Part shown: piece by piece, positions 45,381 through 56,129 of the stretch | How the letters are laid out: each line of letters starts with the position of its first letter | How positions within the stretch are numbered: the stretch's first letter is position 1 | DNA from: Cheiracanthium punctorium | Taxonomy: Eukaryota; Arthropoda; Arachnida; Araneae; Cheiracanthiidae | Assembly: GCA_038373885.1 (NCBI GenBank) | Contig: JAWZYV010014418.1 | Location: forward strand, 558,001-622,000 | DNA: 64,000 nucleotides | Reading direction: 5' to 3' | Notes under the pieces: model-generated | The model's database searches: none | What the model saw: the letters and a program-made list of their open reading frames with translations, nothing else | Told to the model about the DNA's origin: nothing | Position numbers and translations under genes: made by a program

Positions 45381-45510
45381 TAGGGATGGACGCGAGACGA
45401 AAAACTGGCGTCTCTCGTCTCGCAAAACAGCCTAAAAGCTGTGTCTCGTCTCGCAAAATGCTGTAAATCTCTGTCTCGTCTCGCAAAAAATCGTCTTGCG
45501 TCCAACCCTA
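45381..45510 (+). mobile_element. hAT-type MITE, CTCGTCTCGCAAAA family
   Basis: The termini are TAGGGATGGACGC and GCGTCCAACCCTA. Flanks are AAAACGTG (45373-45380) and AAAACTTG (45511-45518), an 8-bp duplication with one mismatch. GTCTCGTCTCGCAAAA recurs three times inside. It is a short relative of the element at 1162-1510. Confidence 0.85.
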
Positions 45511-46789
45511 AAAACTTGCATAGTTTAAACCGTAACACAATTCCTATTAAAAGTCATTAGGAGGTAAACATGATTTCTTTTGCTCCTTACTATGGCGATA
45601 TTAAACTATGAGCCAGATTTAAAGGTATAGATTTTTATTATACCGTTACGTGCTACGCATTTCAAAGAGGTGTAGCTATCTAAAAACACAGTCAGTGATT
45701 TAGACAAGTTTAATTTTAGTAAGCTGATTCAGTTTGTATATCTCCCCTCCATTAGTTTTCCAAGGCGACCTTAATGCTCCTCCCATTCAAAAGCCAAGGA
45801 GTTTTCCGGCAAGTTCACGTCATGATCTCCTATCTTGATTCTTTCTTACGTTACATTTTTTATTGCTTCGTTACACCCTCGTGAAAACAGGAACAGCTAG
45901 AAAAAATCCGAACTGAACAACCTTACAAAATAAAAATCCCTTTGCGTACCCAGTATATTCATGACTTCCAATATGAATTAAAATGGCCCGCCATAAATAA
46001 TTCTGCTCGTGCCGAGATGCTAAATCACGTTATTTCAAGAAGTTTCCGTGATGACCACGAAGACTTAATTCTTGGTCAAAATTAAATAATCAAGGAGTTA
46101 GGTGGATTTGTTTCTTGCTTTTTTTATTGCCGTGTCAGGAACTTGAACGATGCACGGTGCGCTTTTAAATATCATTATTTACCTAGCATAAAGAAATTTA
46201 GTGCTACGTTAAAAAAGTTTCTTTAGACCATGAAAGTCAAGCTTATAGATAACTTTAAAATATAAATGCAGCGAAGTGTGTCTGCGTTTGCACTGCCGCT
46301 TGACCGTCGAAATGCACTAAAGCAGTTATTAGTCAATTTTTAAACAGAATAATATCAAGAAATTAACTATATACTTTTAAAAATAAATATACACTATTTT
46401 ACAATTTTTTCCTAATGATGGCCAGGACACCATAATTATGATCTGTGAGCCGCCCTGTGATTCTCCGATGTGGGTACCCCCCCCCCTACACACACACACA
46501 CTTGAAAGTTGAACAATTTATATTTATTTTCCAAAACCACGGAGTACATATTTTGTCCGTAATCTCCAACATACTATGATTGAAGGTTGCGTATTATCCA
46601 GGTCACGAAAAAACACACTTCAAATATGATTACACATGAATCACATGAAGCTAAAATTTACTAAAACTTCTTTCAATACATTTTTTAACTGTGTTTAACT
46701 AAGAAGCATTTAAAATGTTTGAGTAACAGCTTTTCATTATAACACTAAAATGGCTGATGTTTTTAGGAAAGCAATTTTCTCTTTTCGTA

Positions 46790-47262
46790 TCTTTCTCTAT
46801 ACCTCATTCACCTAAGAAACTACATGAATAAAGTGCTTCAGTTTATATTTGAATGATGAATTAGAAGGTTCCAAAAATAGCTGTGTTTGTGTTCGTGTAT
46901 TATGGCCAATTGACTGCACTAAGGTCTTAGGCTTATTGGGGGAATGTCCTCCGTAGGGGACTTTCTAAGGGAGATCGTAGTATTTAAGCGAGGTTTCGGA
47001 GAAAACCACGGAAAACTCCGAGCCCAAAAAAATAACTTTTTTCTAGTATATAAAAACTATATTTAGATGGTAAATTGGTTATTTTTGGAAGTATGTAGGT
47101 ACCCGGTTTTGTCTGATAATGCCTCTTAAAAGAAAAAAAAGACACAATATGTTTCAAATGTGATGCAAATCCTGTCTCAACAATTTTAATATCAAAAAAT
47201 ACTTGTGTGCGGTACAGGAAAAAAGAAAAATACTTTTCTCGGGCAGAGAAAAAATAGCGTCA
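46790..47262 (+). repeat. Segmental repeat shared with 56700-57010, copy 1
   Basis: CATTCACCTAAGAAACTA, then AGTGCTTCAGTTTATATTTG, then TTTTGTCTGATAATGCCTC, then TATGTTTCAAATGTGAT, then GAAAAAGAAAAATAC recur in the same order at 56700-57010. This copy contains a SINE fragment (46883-47027) that the other lacks. Confidence 0.82.
46883..47027 (-). mobile_element. 5'-truncated SINE inside a repeat copy
   Basis: The body phrases GGGGACTTTCTAAGGG and GGAGAAAACCACGGAAAACTC match the bodies of the type 2 and 3 SINEs, but the tRNA head is missing. AAAAATAGCT (46873-46882) and AAAAATAACT (47028-47037) form a 10-bp target duplication with one change. The empty site is preserved in the paralogue at 56700-57010. 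Confidence 0.75.
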
Positions 47263-47712
47263 TCCACTAATAACGTCACGCTTCTAGAGAAGGGATTTTA
47301 AAGTGTAAAAGAGAATGATAAAATAATGGTGTGGGTTACTATGGTGTGATAACTTTCATTAGAAACTGCGAAACATGCGTTATAGAATAATGTTTGCTAA
47401 ATTGCGATTTGAGAAGTCAACTGTGTGTATCGAGTGACTATTAACATAACGTTTTTTGAAAAGTGACTACTAGGGATCGACCGATAGTATCGGCGCCGAT
47501 ACCTCATATTTTTTTAGGTATCGGTATCGGTTTTTTCGATTCTAAAAGTATCGGGAAAGTATCGGTTTCTGTTGCTTTCATACATTTCACCGATACTTCG
47601 CTTTTCAGAAGAAAACCACGCAGGTGCAACACCATTCTGGAATCTTTATTTTGTAATGAGATGAGAAGCGTCGTTTCATTGGCACATTTGTTTGCACGAG
47701 TGTTTTCGAACT

Positions 47713-47714
<2 letters not shown>

Positions 47715-47746
<32 letters not shown>
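47715..47746 (+). repeat. Poly-T tract
   Basis: About 32 consecutive T residues lie just before the BED-like exon of the hAT element. They may come from an old retro-insertion tail or from slippage. Confidence 0.9.
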
Positions 47747-47749
<3 letters not shown>

Positions 47750-47763
47750 CTAACTATCGCTGA

Positions 47764-47931
47764 ATGGATGTCGTATCACCAAGTGTGGTCGAAATTATGG
47801 ACAAAGAATCATTAGATGACAGTTTAACAGGACAGTCGTCTATTCTTCTAAATTATTTTGAATTGGTGCCCAACACTAAATACGTTATCTGCAAGGATTG
47901 CAAAAAACAAATGTCGAGAGGTAGGCTATAA
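47764..47931 (+). pseudogene. BED-finger-like first exon of hAT transposase
   Basis: From ATG 47764 the frame reads SSILLNYFELVPNTKYVICK and then CKDCKKQM, 55 codons to a TAA. A Y/W-x-x-F segment followed by a C-x-x-C pair is the first half of a BED zinc finger, which in hAT transposases binds the element ends. The expected H/C pair is missing. The sequence AGAG|GTAGGC after CKKQMS could be a splice donor, so this may be an exon whose partner exons are lost. It sits about 290 bp inside the left end of the hAT element, the expected place. Confidence 0.55.
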
Positions 47932-47990
47932 TTTAACTTCAGTTTTATAAACGTTTATTTTCTCACTGTGTGGACTCGAAAAAGAGTTTA

Positions 47991-47995
<5 letters not shown>

Positions 47996-48028
<33 letters not shown>
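47996..48028. repeat. (TA)n microsatellite
   Basis: The (TA)n tract abuts the left end of the Tigger-like element at 48031, a usual site for TA-targeting transposons. Confidence 0.9.
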
Positions 48029-48030
<2 letters not shown>

Positions 48031-48032
<2 letters not shown>

Positions 48033-48979
48033 ATTGAATCTCCCTATAACGAAATCGTTTGGTTCTAGTTAAAAAAAATTCGCTATAGAGAAAATTTTGT
48101 TGTACAGAGATTAGAGATTTTTGCAGTTATTTCAGCAAATATTACAAACTTTTTAGTTGATTCGATGTTTAAAAGTATTAAATTATGACTTTCAATTAAA
48201 AATAAATTGGTATTTATTATAAATTTGTTAAACTACGGTTTCTTACTTTTCATTGTGTAAATGAAATGTTCAAAAGTAAAGACAATCCACGAATTTAGAG
48301 AATAAAATATGTAATGCACTTCAAAATTCCGTAATTTTACATTGTTTTGTATTCTGGGACTTTTAATTATCATAAGAATATTCACATTTTAAAAGTCCGC
48401 TGAAAATAGTGAGGCACATTTTCTTCGTTTGGAAACCTCTTTTTAATGGTATTGAAAGGTTGAAGCATTTAAGTATGATGTAGTTTTGGTCGTGAAGCGC
48501 AGGGCCTTATTATTATATGGGCAAATCGGGACTTTGCCCAGGGCCCCTGACTTGAAAGGGCCCCCAATTTTAAATGTTTTTCTGAAATATTCTTTTTTAT
48601 ATCAAAATTTTATGAAAATTATAACAAATTTCATAGATTGGAGTCCCCCAAATCTATCAATGCCCGGTGCCTCTGTTGGTCATCATCGACCGCAAGTGAA
48701 GTGTCTTCATTATCAGAGCCAGTTTCACTTTCCTGGCCTCCATTTTTATCATCTGTTACTCTTCCACTAAGTGGTCTGTTCAAAAATTAAAATTTTCTTC
48801 AAAACTAACAAAAAAAAATCAAAGGTAAATCTGAAATATTCGCTATGGGAAGATAAGCTCTTCGTTATATGGAGAATGTTTATAGTGTTATTTAAGCCTT
48901 AAAGTTACGTTTCCATGAAAAATTTCGTTATAGGGAGAAATTCGTTGTAAGGAGACTTCGTTATAGGGAGATTCTACTG
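48031..48979. mobile_element. Tigger/pogo-like element nested in hAT
   Basis: The left end CAATTGAATCTCCCTATAAC pairs with the right end GTTATAGGGAGATTCTACTG. TA follows on the right (48980-48981), while the left flank is within (TA)n. Repeats of TTCGTTATAGGGAG-type occur near the right end. On the minus strand around 48770-48680, DDKNGGQESETGSDNEDTS is reminiscent of an acidic linker of a Tigger-type transposase, but this is weak. A GGGCCC-containing stretch at 48500-48560 (ACTTTGCCCAGGGCCCC) looks like a further MITE relic inside. Confidence 0.65.
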
Positions 48980-48999
48980 TATATATAGGCTTTGATATC

Positions 49000-50400
49000 G
49001 TTGGAGAAAGTCTATCTCTTGGTACAGATTTCACTCGTAAGAGACATGCTTTAAACTTTTCTCTCTATTCTAAAAATGTAAGGGCCGCTGTCAAAAGCTT
49101 GTTCGCCTATCTTCTCCTAAACCATGGGGATTTGAGTTTCGACTAAAGTGCCCACCGATTTGAAAAATTCCGAGGAACCTGCTAAGTTGACTTAAATTTC
49201 GAAAATCGAATTATTTTAGAAGATATTATTAAAAACTGAAAAATAAACAGAATGGTTGCCAGATTTAGCATAAAATCATTCATTCCTTTGCAACAAAGCG
49301 TTTCTAAGTATCTACAATCGCGTGAAATTTACAAACATGAGTTAGAATTTCGCCCATTATACGCCAAAATAAAAACTATATGAAATAAGTAACTCAAAAT
49401 GTTACACAAAGTTGACAATTTTCAAATAGTAAGTTCGCTTAGACAACAGTAGTTTAGAATTAGCGATTATTCGTTTTTCCAAAACAGAATAACTAATATC
49501 TTGAAAATGAAAAATAATTAAAATGCAGATTATTTTAAAGCCGGTTCGGTCCAGCTGGATTATTTTCTACCAGTAGAAATATTTGGCGGCGTTAACTATG
49601 CCATTATAGCAGTTATAATACACTTTGGATATTTGCTAGCGCGACGAGATGGTATATTCGTGGTGCTAAGTACGCCAATCTGCAAACGATTATGTAAATG
49701 AAAATATGGATAACGGTTTTCCGGTAACCTTAAATGAAGAGTAATTATAGGTTTTGAGCATGTGTAAATAGCCAAATAATGAAAAGTCGCCATTGGTGGC
49801 AAGCTATCCTAGCTGTTCCGTAGCTTTTATTAACTTTACATGTACGCAAGTCGCCAAAAAATGAAAAATCGGCATGGGTGGCAAATTCGCAAGGTGTCCA
49901 ATGGGTTTTACATTATTAAAAATACAGCTGAAACAGATGTTCTGATTTTATTACGCTTTAGTTCCTAATTAATAGAACTTTCGAATGGCAACATTAAATA
50001 TCATTGTGTTTCTGAGGAGTGCAAATAATTTTTCCAGCGATTATAAGCGGAGTCCGCACTCCAGGTGGAGTATAGCTCGGACCCGTACAACACGGATTCC
50101 CATAACAAAATATCTTCCGTGTTATGAGGGGGAGGGGGTCTACTGTAGTGTGAAGCTTAAATTTTTATGTACCAATGAACATGCAAGAACCAAGCAATGT
50201 TTAGCTCAGTAACATTCTATGTGATCCAATCTTCGGATTTTCTCTGTTGAAATTATGTCTTTTTTACGAATAAGCCTTATTAGGGGACGAAATGCCTCAT
50301 ACGAAAAGCGAGCGTAGCGAGTCTGGGGGCCTTGGCCCCTAGTATTTAAAAAAAATTGGCGCAAGGACAGCTGATTCGGCTTGGGTATGATATAGATATC
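49000..50400. other. Unassigned part of the hAT interior
   Basis: Two phrases with GTCGCCA..ATGAAAA recur at about 49785 and 49850 beside GGTGGCAA. AAGCGAGCGTAGCGAGTC near 50307 and a GGGGGCCTTGGCCCC hairpin near 50324 suggest decayed GC-type MITE ends. No coding region was recognised. Confidence 0.45.
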
Positions 50401-50439
50401 GAAATTGACGAGGGAGACGGTCCTTGACATAGAAGTTGT

Positions 50440-50645
50440 GGGGCAAACTTTAGGATGTTACCGAAGTCGCGGGGCAAACTTGCGGATTTTAGCGAAGTGG
50501 CGGGCGTATAATTGGGATTTATATGGGATATTGAATGGTTTAAACGGAGTTACCAAATGTTCCGCGGGCCGGATCAAAAGCCGTGGCGGGCCACATCCGG
50601 CCTGCAGGCCGTCGGTTGCCCACATGTGTCTTAAAGTGCAATATT
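50440..50645 (-). mobile_element. hAT-like MITE, GGCCCGC-rich, copy 2
   Basis: This is the minus-strand counterpart of 34835-34988. Shared phrases on that strand are GATCCGGCCCGCGGAACAT, ATATAAATCCCAATTATACG and CCCGCCACTTCGCTAA. A GGGGCAAACTT unit is duplicated near the left end. Confidence 0.6.
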
Positions 50646-50800
50646 GCAGCCTTCGAAATACGTTTGAGGAATTTGTTTCTATTTAGATCATAGAACTTCA
50701 GATAAAAACATTTTAATATTACTCAGCCGGAAATATTTTAACCGAAAATAGTAGCATTCTGCTGCAAACGTAAAAAAGGCGCCCCTTTTGTGCTCTAGTT

Positions 50801-51027
50801 CAGTGGTTCCCAAACTATGGGCCGCGACCCATTGTTGGGTTACGGAGCAATTTCGGTGGGTCGAAAAGGGTAGGAAAAATTAAACTTTAGTATTTTATAT
50901 ATATATAGTAAACTATACTATTTTATATAGCCTATATTGGTTATCGTTATGTAGTAGTGGGTAGCGGAAAAAAGAATCTAGTTGAAGATCTTTTGAAGAG
51001 AAGGACAAAAAAGTTTGGGAACCACTG
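50801..51027. mobile_element. hAT MITE, CAGTGGTTCCCAAACT termini
   Basis: The termini CAGTGGTTCCCAAACT and AGTTTGGGAACCACTG are perfect inverses. The flanks CTCTAGTT (50793-50800) and CTCTAGAT (51028-51035) form an 8-bp duplication with one mismatch. The terminus is shared with the MITEs at 24409 and 25182, but the interior is unrelated. It is nested in the 5.6-kb hAT element. Confidence 0.9.
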
Positions 51028-51039
51028 CTCTAGATCAAG

Positions 51040-52540
51040 ATTTTCCCAGTTTTAGTTCAAAATGGCCCCCCTTTCGACGATGGCACCCAGACCTTGCTTA
51101 CCGTACCACGCCGCCCCTGCTCAGAGCTTAGAATTAAAACAGATAAAATTTGTTCATATCAATCACAGAAAAACATGTTAACAACGATCATAAAAACAAA
51201 AACACTGAGGATCAATTTCATTAAATATGCATACTTTAAGTAGCAACTTTTTTTTAAGACTTGAAAATTTAGTTTATCATTTTTGGAATTTTCTTTAACC
51301 TTCATTTAATAACGTCATTTTTAAGCATCTTTTATTTAGACCCTCGAAGGCGTAGCTTGAAAACGAGCAAAAATATTTTTCTTCATATTGTAGCTGTTTC
51401 AATGACAAAATTAATTATACTAAAATTATAAACGAAAACTAGATGTAAAAACAATTTATTCTTCTATGTGTCGCAAAAAAGTTAACCTTTTGGCAGTGCC
51501 TTGAAAACTCGACTCCCGTGAGCTTTTATTTATGTTGGTCCAGAAGTTAAATGATTCATTTTTAAAACATTACACACTATCAAAAGTACGAATTATACAC
51601 CATTTAATGATTTCATTATCTATCAGGTTAATGAGAGAACGTAGGATTTGTGTATCATTCTGTGTTGAGAAGTGTAATAATTATCAATATCTAATAATTA
51701 TTTATATTGTTAATTTAAAAAGTTGAAGCTGTATTAGTATAATAAGTAATACTAATTATTATTTAGTTTATTAGTATAATAAGTAATACTAATTATTATT
51801 TAGTTTATTTCAAATTTTGGGGTAAAAAACATATTTCTTGTGAATAGTATTTGGCTTATATATAAGGAAAACACAGGAATAATCGGTGTGTACTTGTTCT
51901 TCGTACGGAAAATATCAAATACATGAATCATCCGGATTAATTGTGACTTAACCCTGTCCGGAGAATCAAAATATTCGGATTTTCAAAAAGAACTTTAAAA
52001 TGATCATATAAGTTCATATTAAAAAGAAATCTTGCTAAAACGTTTAATAACTCACTTAGTGGTTAATAATTGGAGCAGATCAATAAAACCATTAATTAAT
52101 GTGAACTTATTATGCATTTTAAGGGAAGAATTAACATACATATTTAATGAACAATATGTAAATACATATGTACTTACATAGTACTGTACAGTTTATACAT
52201 TATCACAATTTAATGCAGTTTAAGTAATCTAAAAAAATATTTTCATATGTGAAAGAATTATAATTAAAGAAAACCTAAATAAAATTTGCAAGCTTTGAAG
52301 TTGAATAAATTTCACGTGTTTACTTTTGTAAGCACAAAATCGAGGCATTAACCAAAAACGGAGACACAGCTAGTAAGAGCAAGCAGGAAGCTGTTTTGGG
52401 TCTAATATGGAAACCTTTTATCTGGCTCCGAGCAACAAACAGGCAACAAAATAGAGGTTGAGAAAAATTGATTTAAATATTTTCACCAGTTGTCACTGGA
52501 AATGGATTCTCTTATTAATATATCCCTTTAACTCCCCCCC
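51040..52540. other. Unassigned part of the hAT interior
   Basis: Apart from the 37-bp tandem duplication at 51734-51807, no structure or coding region was recognised. Confidence 0.45.
51734..51807 (+). repeat. 37-bp tandem duplication
   Basis: TTAGTATAATAAGTAATACT, then AATTATTATTTAGTTTA, occurs twice head to tail with no difference between the units, which suggests a recent slippage event. Confidence 0.9.
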
Positions 52541-52560
52541 CCCGTGTTTGTGTTCTGTCA

Positions 52561-52745
52561 AGCCTAAATGAGGGGCATCTACCTATAGGGGGGGGGGCTT
52601 GGGCGGAGGACTTTTTAAGGGAGTCTAACGCCTATTAACGTAACATCTGGAGAAAATCGCCCAAAACTCTACACCACTAGATCGACATCGACGCGAGGAG
52701 AAAGAATCCCGAACCTGCACACTAAGACTCTTCCCAGTGCTCAGC
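52561..52745 (-). mobile_element. Degenerate SINE body
   Basis: GGAGGACTTTTTAAGGGAGT, then AACGTAACATCTGGAGAAAA, matches the type 2 SINE body on the same strand (GGAGGACTTTCTAAGGGGTT, CACGTTACATCTGGAGAAAA). The tRNA head toward 52745 has decayed. It lies inside the 5.6-kb hAT element. Confidence 0.65.
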
Positions 52746-53109
52746 TTTTTATAAATTAGGACTATTCCTCGGCATGGTTGAATAGAAAAGAAAGACTAGA
52801 ACTACTGTGAATTCACACTTCAATGTATCCACTGCTTTTTCTTTTTAATGCTTTCTAGTGGGATCAAATTTCATCATGCTGTTATTCATTTTAATGAGAA
52901 CTACACTCTCGCTACAAAAACTGCCCAGAATACAGATGTAGGTTTAAATGACATTAAATTATGTAAAGTATCGGTATCGGCCGATACCATAATTTAAAAG
53001 TATCGGTATTGGCTATTTCTGAAAATAAATTTATAGGTAAAGTATCGATATCGGTCATCGGCGAAAATATGGTATCGGTCGATCCCTAGTGACTACCTTT
53101 TTCTCACTT

Positions 53110-53629
53110 TGGAGTCGTCCCCTTATTACTTGGCGAATAATGCCAAAATTTTCAAATTGACATACATATCTCGGAAACTATTCCACGTAGAGACAAGGGA
53201 TTTGTTTTATTAATTTTCTAAGGCAAAGAGCAACATTCTTCTAAATATAAAGGGTAGGAAAGGAGAGACCGTATAAAAATTAAATTTCGTATTTTAATAT
53301 GTATACAACCCGCAGTAATAAAATGCAATATCTGAAAGCTACTCTTAATTCGACAAACTTTTCTAATTGGAAGTATGTTTTGATCACTTACGGTTTAAAA
53401 AATAACCGCCTTAACATCTATTTTGAATCCCTCGGTAATTTCACTTCAAAAATATACCATCCGAGAACACGCGAGGCGTCTAAAAAATCGGCAAACATTT
53501 AGGGGTGTCATTCCGCAAATTCAATTTTTTTAATTTATTATTTCTATTTGTCTGTCTGTCGGTCTGCCCGACCGTGATCTAACTGCCGTAAAATGCACCG
53601 AACACTGCGAAATCTATATATATCACACA
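53110..53629. other. Unassigned DNA
   Basis: A GTCTGTCTGTCGGTCTG stretch at about 53549-53567 resembles sequences found near the 3' parts of some invertebrate retroelements; a similar phrase follows the MITE at 54141. The interruption suggests that the MITE landed in such a repeat. Confidence 0.4.
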
Positions 53630-53637
53630 GATGTCTG

Positions 53638-54104
53638 CAGGCCCGGACTGGTCAGGGTGTCCGCCTGCCTGCAGACGGGTGGGCCCCAGCCCTCGGCGGG
53701 CCCTCCCTGCAGAGGGCGGGCCCCCAAACAGAAAAAAGAAAGAAAATTAAAAAATGAGTTCTATACTGATAGCACTTGAATGAAGTTTGTAACATAAAAA
53801 AAATTTTGAAGCTGCATTTGCGCCCCAGAAGGCTTTAAAACACTTCATTTTAAATGTAGTTCTCAAAAATTTTTTAGTGAGGGTTCCCGAATGAACAAGG
53901 GATTGATTAATATGAATGACGCATATTAATTAATACATCAATATTTAATTAATGCATTGATTATCAATCATAATTAATTAATATTAACACCATACCTCCC
54001 CCATACCCCGAATGTTAACACATCCTATCATTTATCGGTTGCACAATAACCCGCCCCCCCCTTCTCTTGAGACGGGCGGGCCCCTTCCTCCCAGCCCGGG
54101 CCTG
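53638..54104. mobile_element. hAT MITE, CAGGCCCGGACTGG termini
   Basis: It starts CAGGCCCGGACTGG and ends CCAGCCCGGGCCTG, an imperfect inverted repeat. The 8-bp duplication GATGTCTG is exact (53630-53637 and 54105-54112). GGCGGGCCC motifs occur in inverse orientation near both ends. There is no coding capacity. Confidence 0.9.
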
Positions 54105-54114
54105 GATGTCTGTC

Positions 54115-54775
54115 AGGTTAAAAAGTGTTCATGATTTCGGTTTGTCTGTCTATTCGTCTGTCCATACTATTAAGTGCAGAAAATACGCATTGATAACTAT
54201 AAAATTTATATTTGTTATTCCTATGTACTGCACCGTGTACGACTTTGAAAATAGCTAATGTAGCATTTCTAGTTCTTCCGGACCACTCAAAAGAAATTCC
54301 AAAACATTACGCTCGTCAAAATTAAATAAGTATAAGTATAAGAAAACAGGCGGTAAGTGTCAATAAACCTTGGAAAGAATCTCAAGAATTCATTTTCTTT
54401 TCCAGATTATTACATTAAAACTATGAAAATATTTAGAATACTTTATCGCAGGTAAATATGGAAAACCGGCTCTAATGACTTCAAGTTTGGATCATTTACG
54501 CAACCTATTAAAAAAAGTTATTTGAATCTTTGATTAAAAATAAATATTTAACAGTTCATTTCACTCTCTCGAGAGCTATCTGTAAACGGGAATACAGAAA
54601 TAAATACGGAATGTAATTAAAGTAATAGAGATGAATGGATTTTTTGTGTTTTTTTTCTCCAACCATAATTTATCTGCATAAATAGAATTCTTTTTACATA
54701 AGGACTATCAGTAAATTACATTCTACTTTTAACGACTGCCATTTTGTGGTCATCATCGAAAAAAAATCTGAGATT
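54115..54775. other. Unassigned DNA
   Basis: Nothing beyond the GTCTGTCTATTCGTCTGTCC phrase at 54143-54162 was recognised. Confidence 0.4.
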
Positions 54776-54794
54776 TTGTACATTGGTTCATTTT

Positions 54795-55920
54795 ACGGTT
54801 GGACGAACGGACGAATGGAAGGATTGCTCGACATCTGCGTCGATGCGATGCAGCTATTAGACGATGCTAGCAAGAGTGGGTCAACAACGGTAGATATCAG
54901 CTCAGCGTCAAAATGGTAGCGGTCGACCGAGGGTCACAACAAAACGGGAGGATAGAGCGATTGTCAGAGCAGCTGTCACAGCCCCGGATTCATCGCTGTC
55001 AACTATCCACCGTGTCAAGGCCGTATCCAGAAACACATTTCGGGGGGGGGGGAACAAACGGTGAAAAAAGCTAAATTTTCGGTGAAAAAGGCTTCATCAT
55101 TATTGTTTTGTTAACAAAATTTTAAATTTCGGGTGGGGGGGACAGGACCCCCTGGTCCCCCCCCACACGGTGTACGGCCTTGCACCGTGTGACCCGCCCA
55201 CGTGTATCCAACATGACCCTCCATAGACGATTGAGAGAGCGAAATTTATGCTCGCTCCGCTCGTTACGCCGGTTGCCTCTCATGCCTGTACACCGTCAAG
55301 TCCGATTACTGTGGCTCGATCAACGTTCAACTGCGCTGACTGAGCACGTATAATCTTTAGTGACACGTTCCGTTTCCAGCTGCCTCCTGACGACAACCGC
55401 AGACGTGTCTTTAGACGTCCAGGGCAGAGGGGGACCCTGCTTGCTTCTCGCATGCCACACAGGCCCACAACAAGGTGTTATGGTTTGGGGTGCCATCTCT
55501 TTTGATAGCCGGACCCCTTTGATAGTCATTTCTGGCACATTGACAGCAGAGCAGCACGTTGACGACAACCTACGACCGGTTACGTTACCGTTCCTTTTGC
55601 GACACCCTGGACTTCCTTTTCAACACGATAATGCCCGGCCGCATACGGCACGTGTTCCAGTGAATTGCCTTCAAGCTTTCCTCTACTTCCTTGGCCAGAT
55701 AGGTCGCCTGATCTCTCTCCCATAGAGCACAGTTGAGACGTTATGGGAAGGCGATTGAAACCATCTCAAAATGTTGCCGATTTAGCCCAACAATTGGACA
55801 CAATTTGACAAGAAATCCGCAGGACACCATCCGGGAACTTTATCAGTCTGTGCCAAGACGGGTGACAGTTTCCATCGAGGCAAGAGGTAGACCAACGCCT
55901 AATTGACTTTACAACAACAA
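54795..55920 (+). pseudogene. Tc1-like transposase relic
   Basis: Several frames recall a Tc1-type DDE transposase. Near the left end are IARHLRRCDAAIRRC and QEWVNNGRYQ, a helix-turn-helix region. After an inserted MITE come NMTLHRRLRERN and VHRQVRLLWLDQRS. Further on are GVMVWGAISFDSRTPL and the HDNARPHTA motif around the second catalytic aspartate, followed by degenerate sequence toward 55920. Stops and shifts are frequent. The composition is richer in G and C than its neighbours, as expected for transferred transposase DNA. The enzyme is dead in this copy. Confidence 0.82.
55016..55182. mobile_element. hAT MITE nested in the Tc1 transposase
   Basis: The element begins CAAGGCCGTATCC and ends GTACGGCCTTG, with the exact 8-bp duplication CACCGTGT on both sides (55008-55015 and 55183-55190). 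A G-run follows the left end and a C-run precedes the right, as in the MITE at 1253-1421. It interrupts the DNA-binding part of the Tc1 relic and so is younger than it. Confidence 0.92.
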
Positions 55921-56050
55921 CGAACGCTTTATTGAACTCTACAATAAATAATTCAATTGTTCGGGAATTTTAAACGTTTGTTTTTTTATGTATGTTTTTT
56001 ACATCCACCGATTTTTATCGCAATCGGACAATTTCCTTCTTGGTGCGTCG

Positions 56051-56124
<74 letters not shown>
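56051..56124. repeat. Poly-T, (TA)n and (GA)n compound tract
   Basis: A run of about 25 T is followed by (TA)n and then (GA)n. It is a compound microsatellite without further meaning visible. Confidence 0.9.
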
Positions 56125-56129
56125 TGTAT

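Larger units (their letters stand above)
47471..53088 (+). mobile_element. 5.6-kb hAT element with nested insertions
   Basis: The termini TAGGGATCGACCGATA and TATCGGTCGATCCCTA are perfect inverses. The 8-bp duplication GTGACTAC is exact on both sides (47463-47470 and 53089-53096). Subterminal regions on both ends are full of GGTATCGG and AAAGTATCGG motifs, likely transposase-binding sites. Only a first transposase exon (47764-47931) is recognisable. The interior contains a Tigger-like element, GGCCCGC-type and hAT MITEs and a SINE, so the body has been largely replaced by later insertions or was never complete. Confidence 0.92.

Noticed and set aside
47463..47747. 94-codon frame ending in poly-phenylalanine
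   Set aside because: It is the hAT left terminus with its TATCGG motifs followed by a poly-T tract; not a gene.
48486..48770. 94-codon plus-strand frame in the Tigger-like element
   Set aside because: It crosses a MITE-like GGGCCC stretch and is antisense to a more plausible transposase remnant; no motif.
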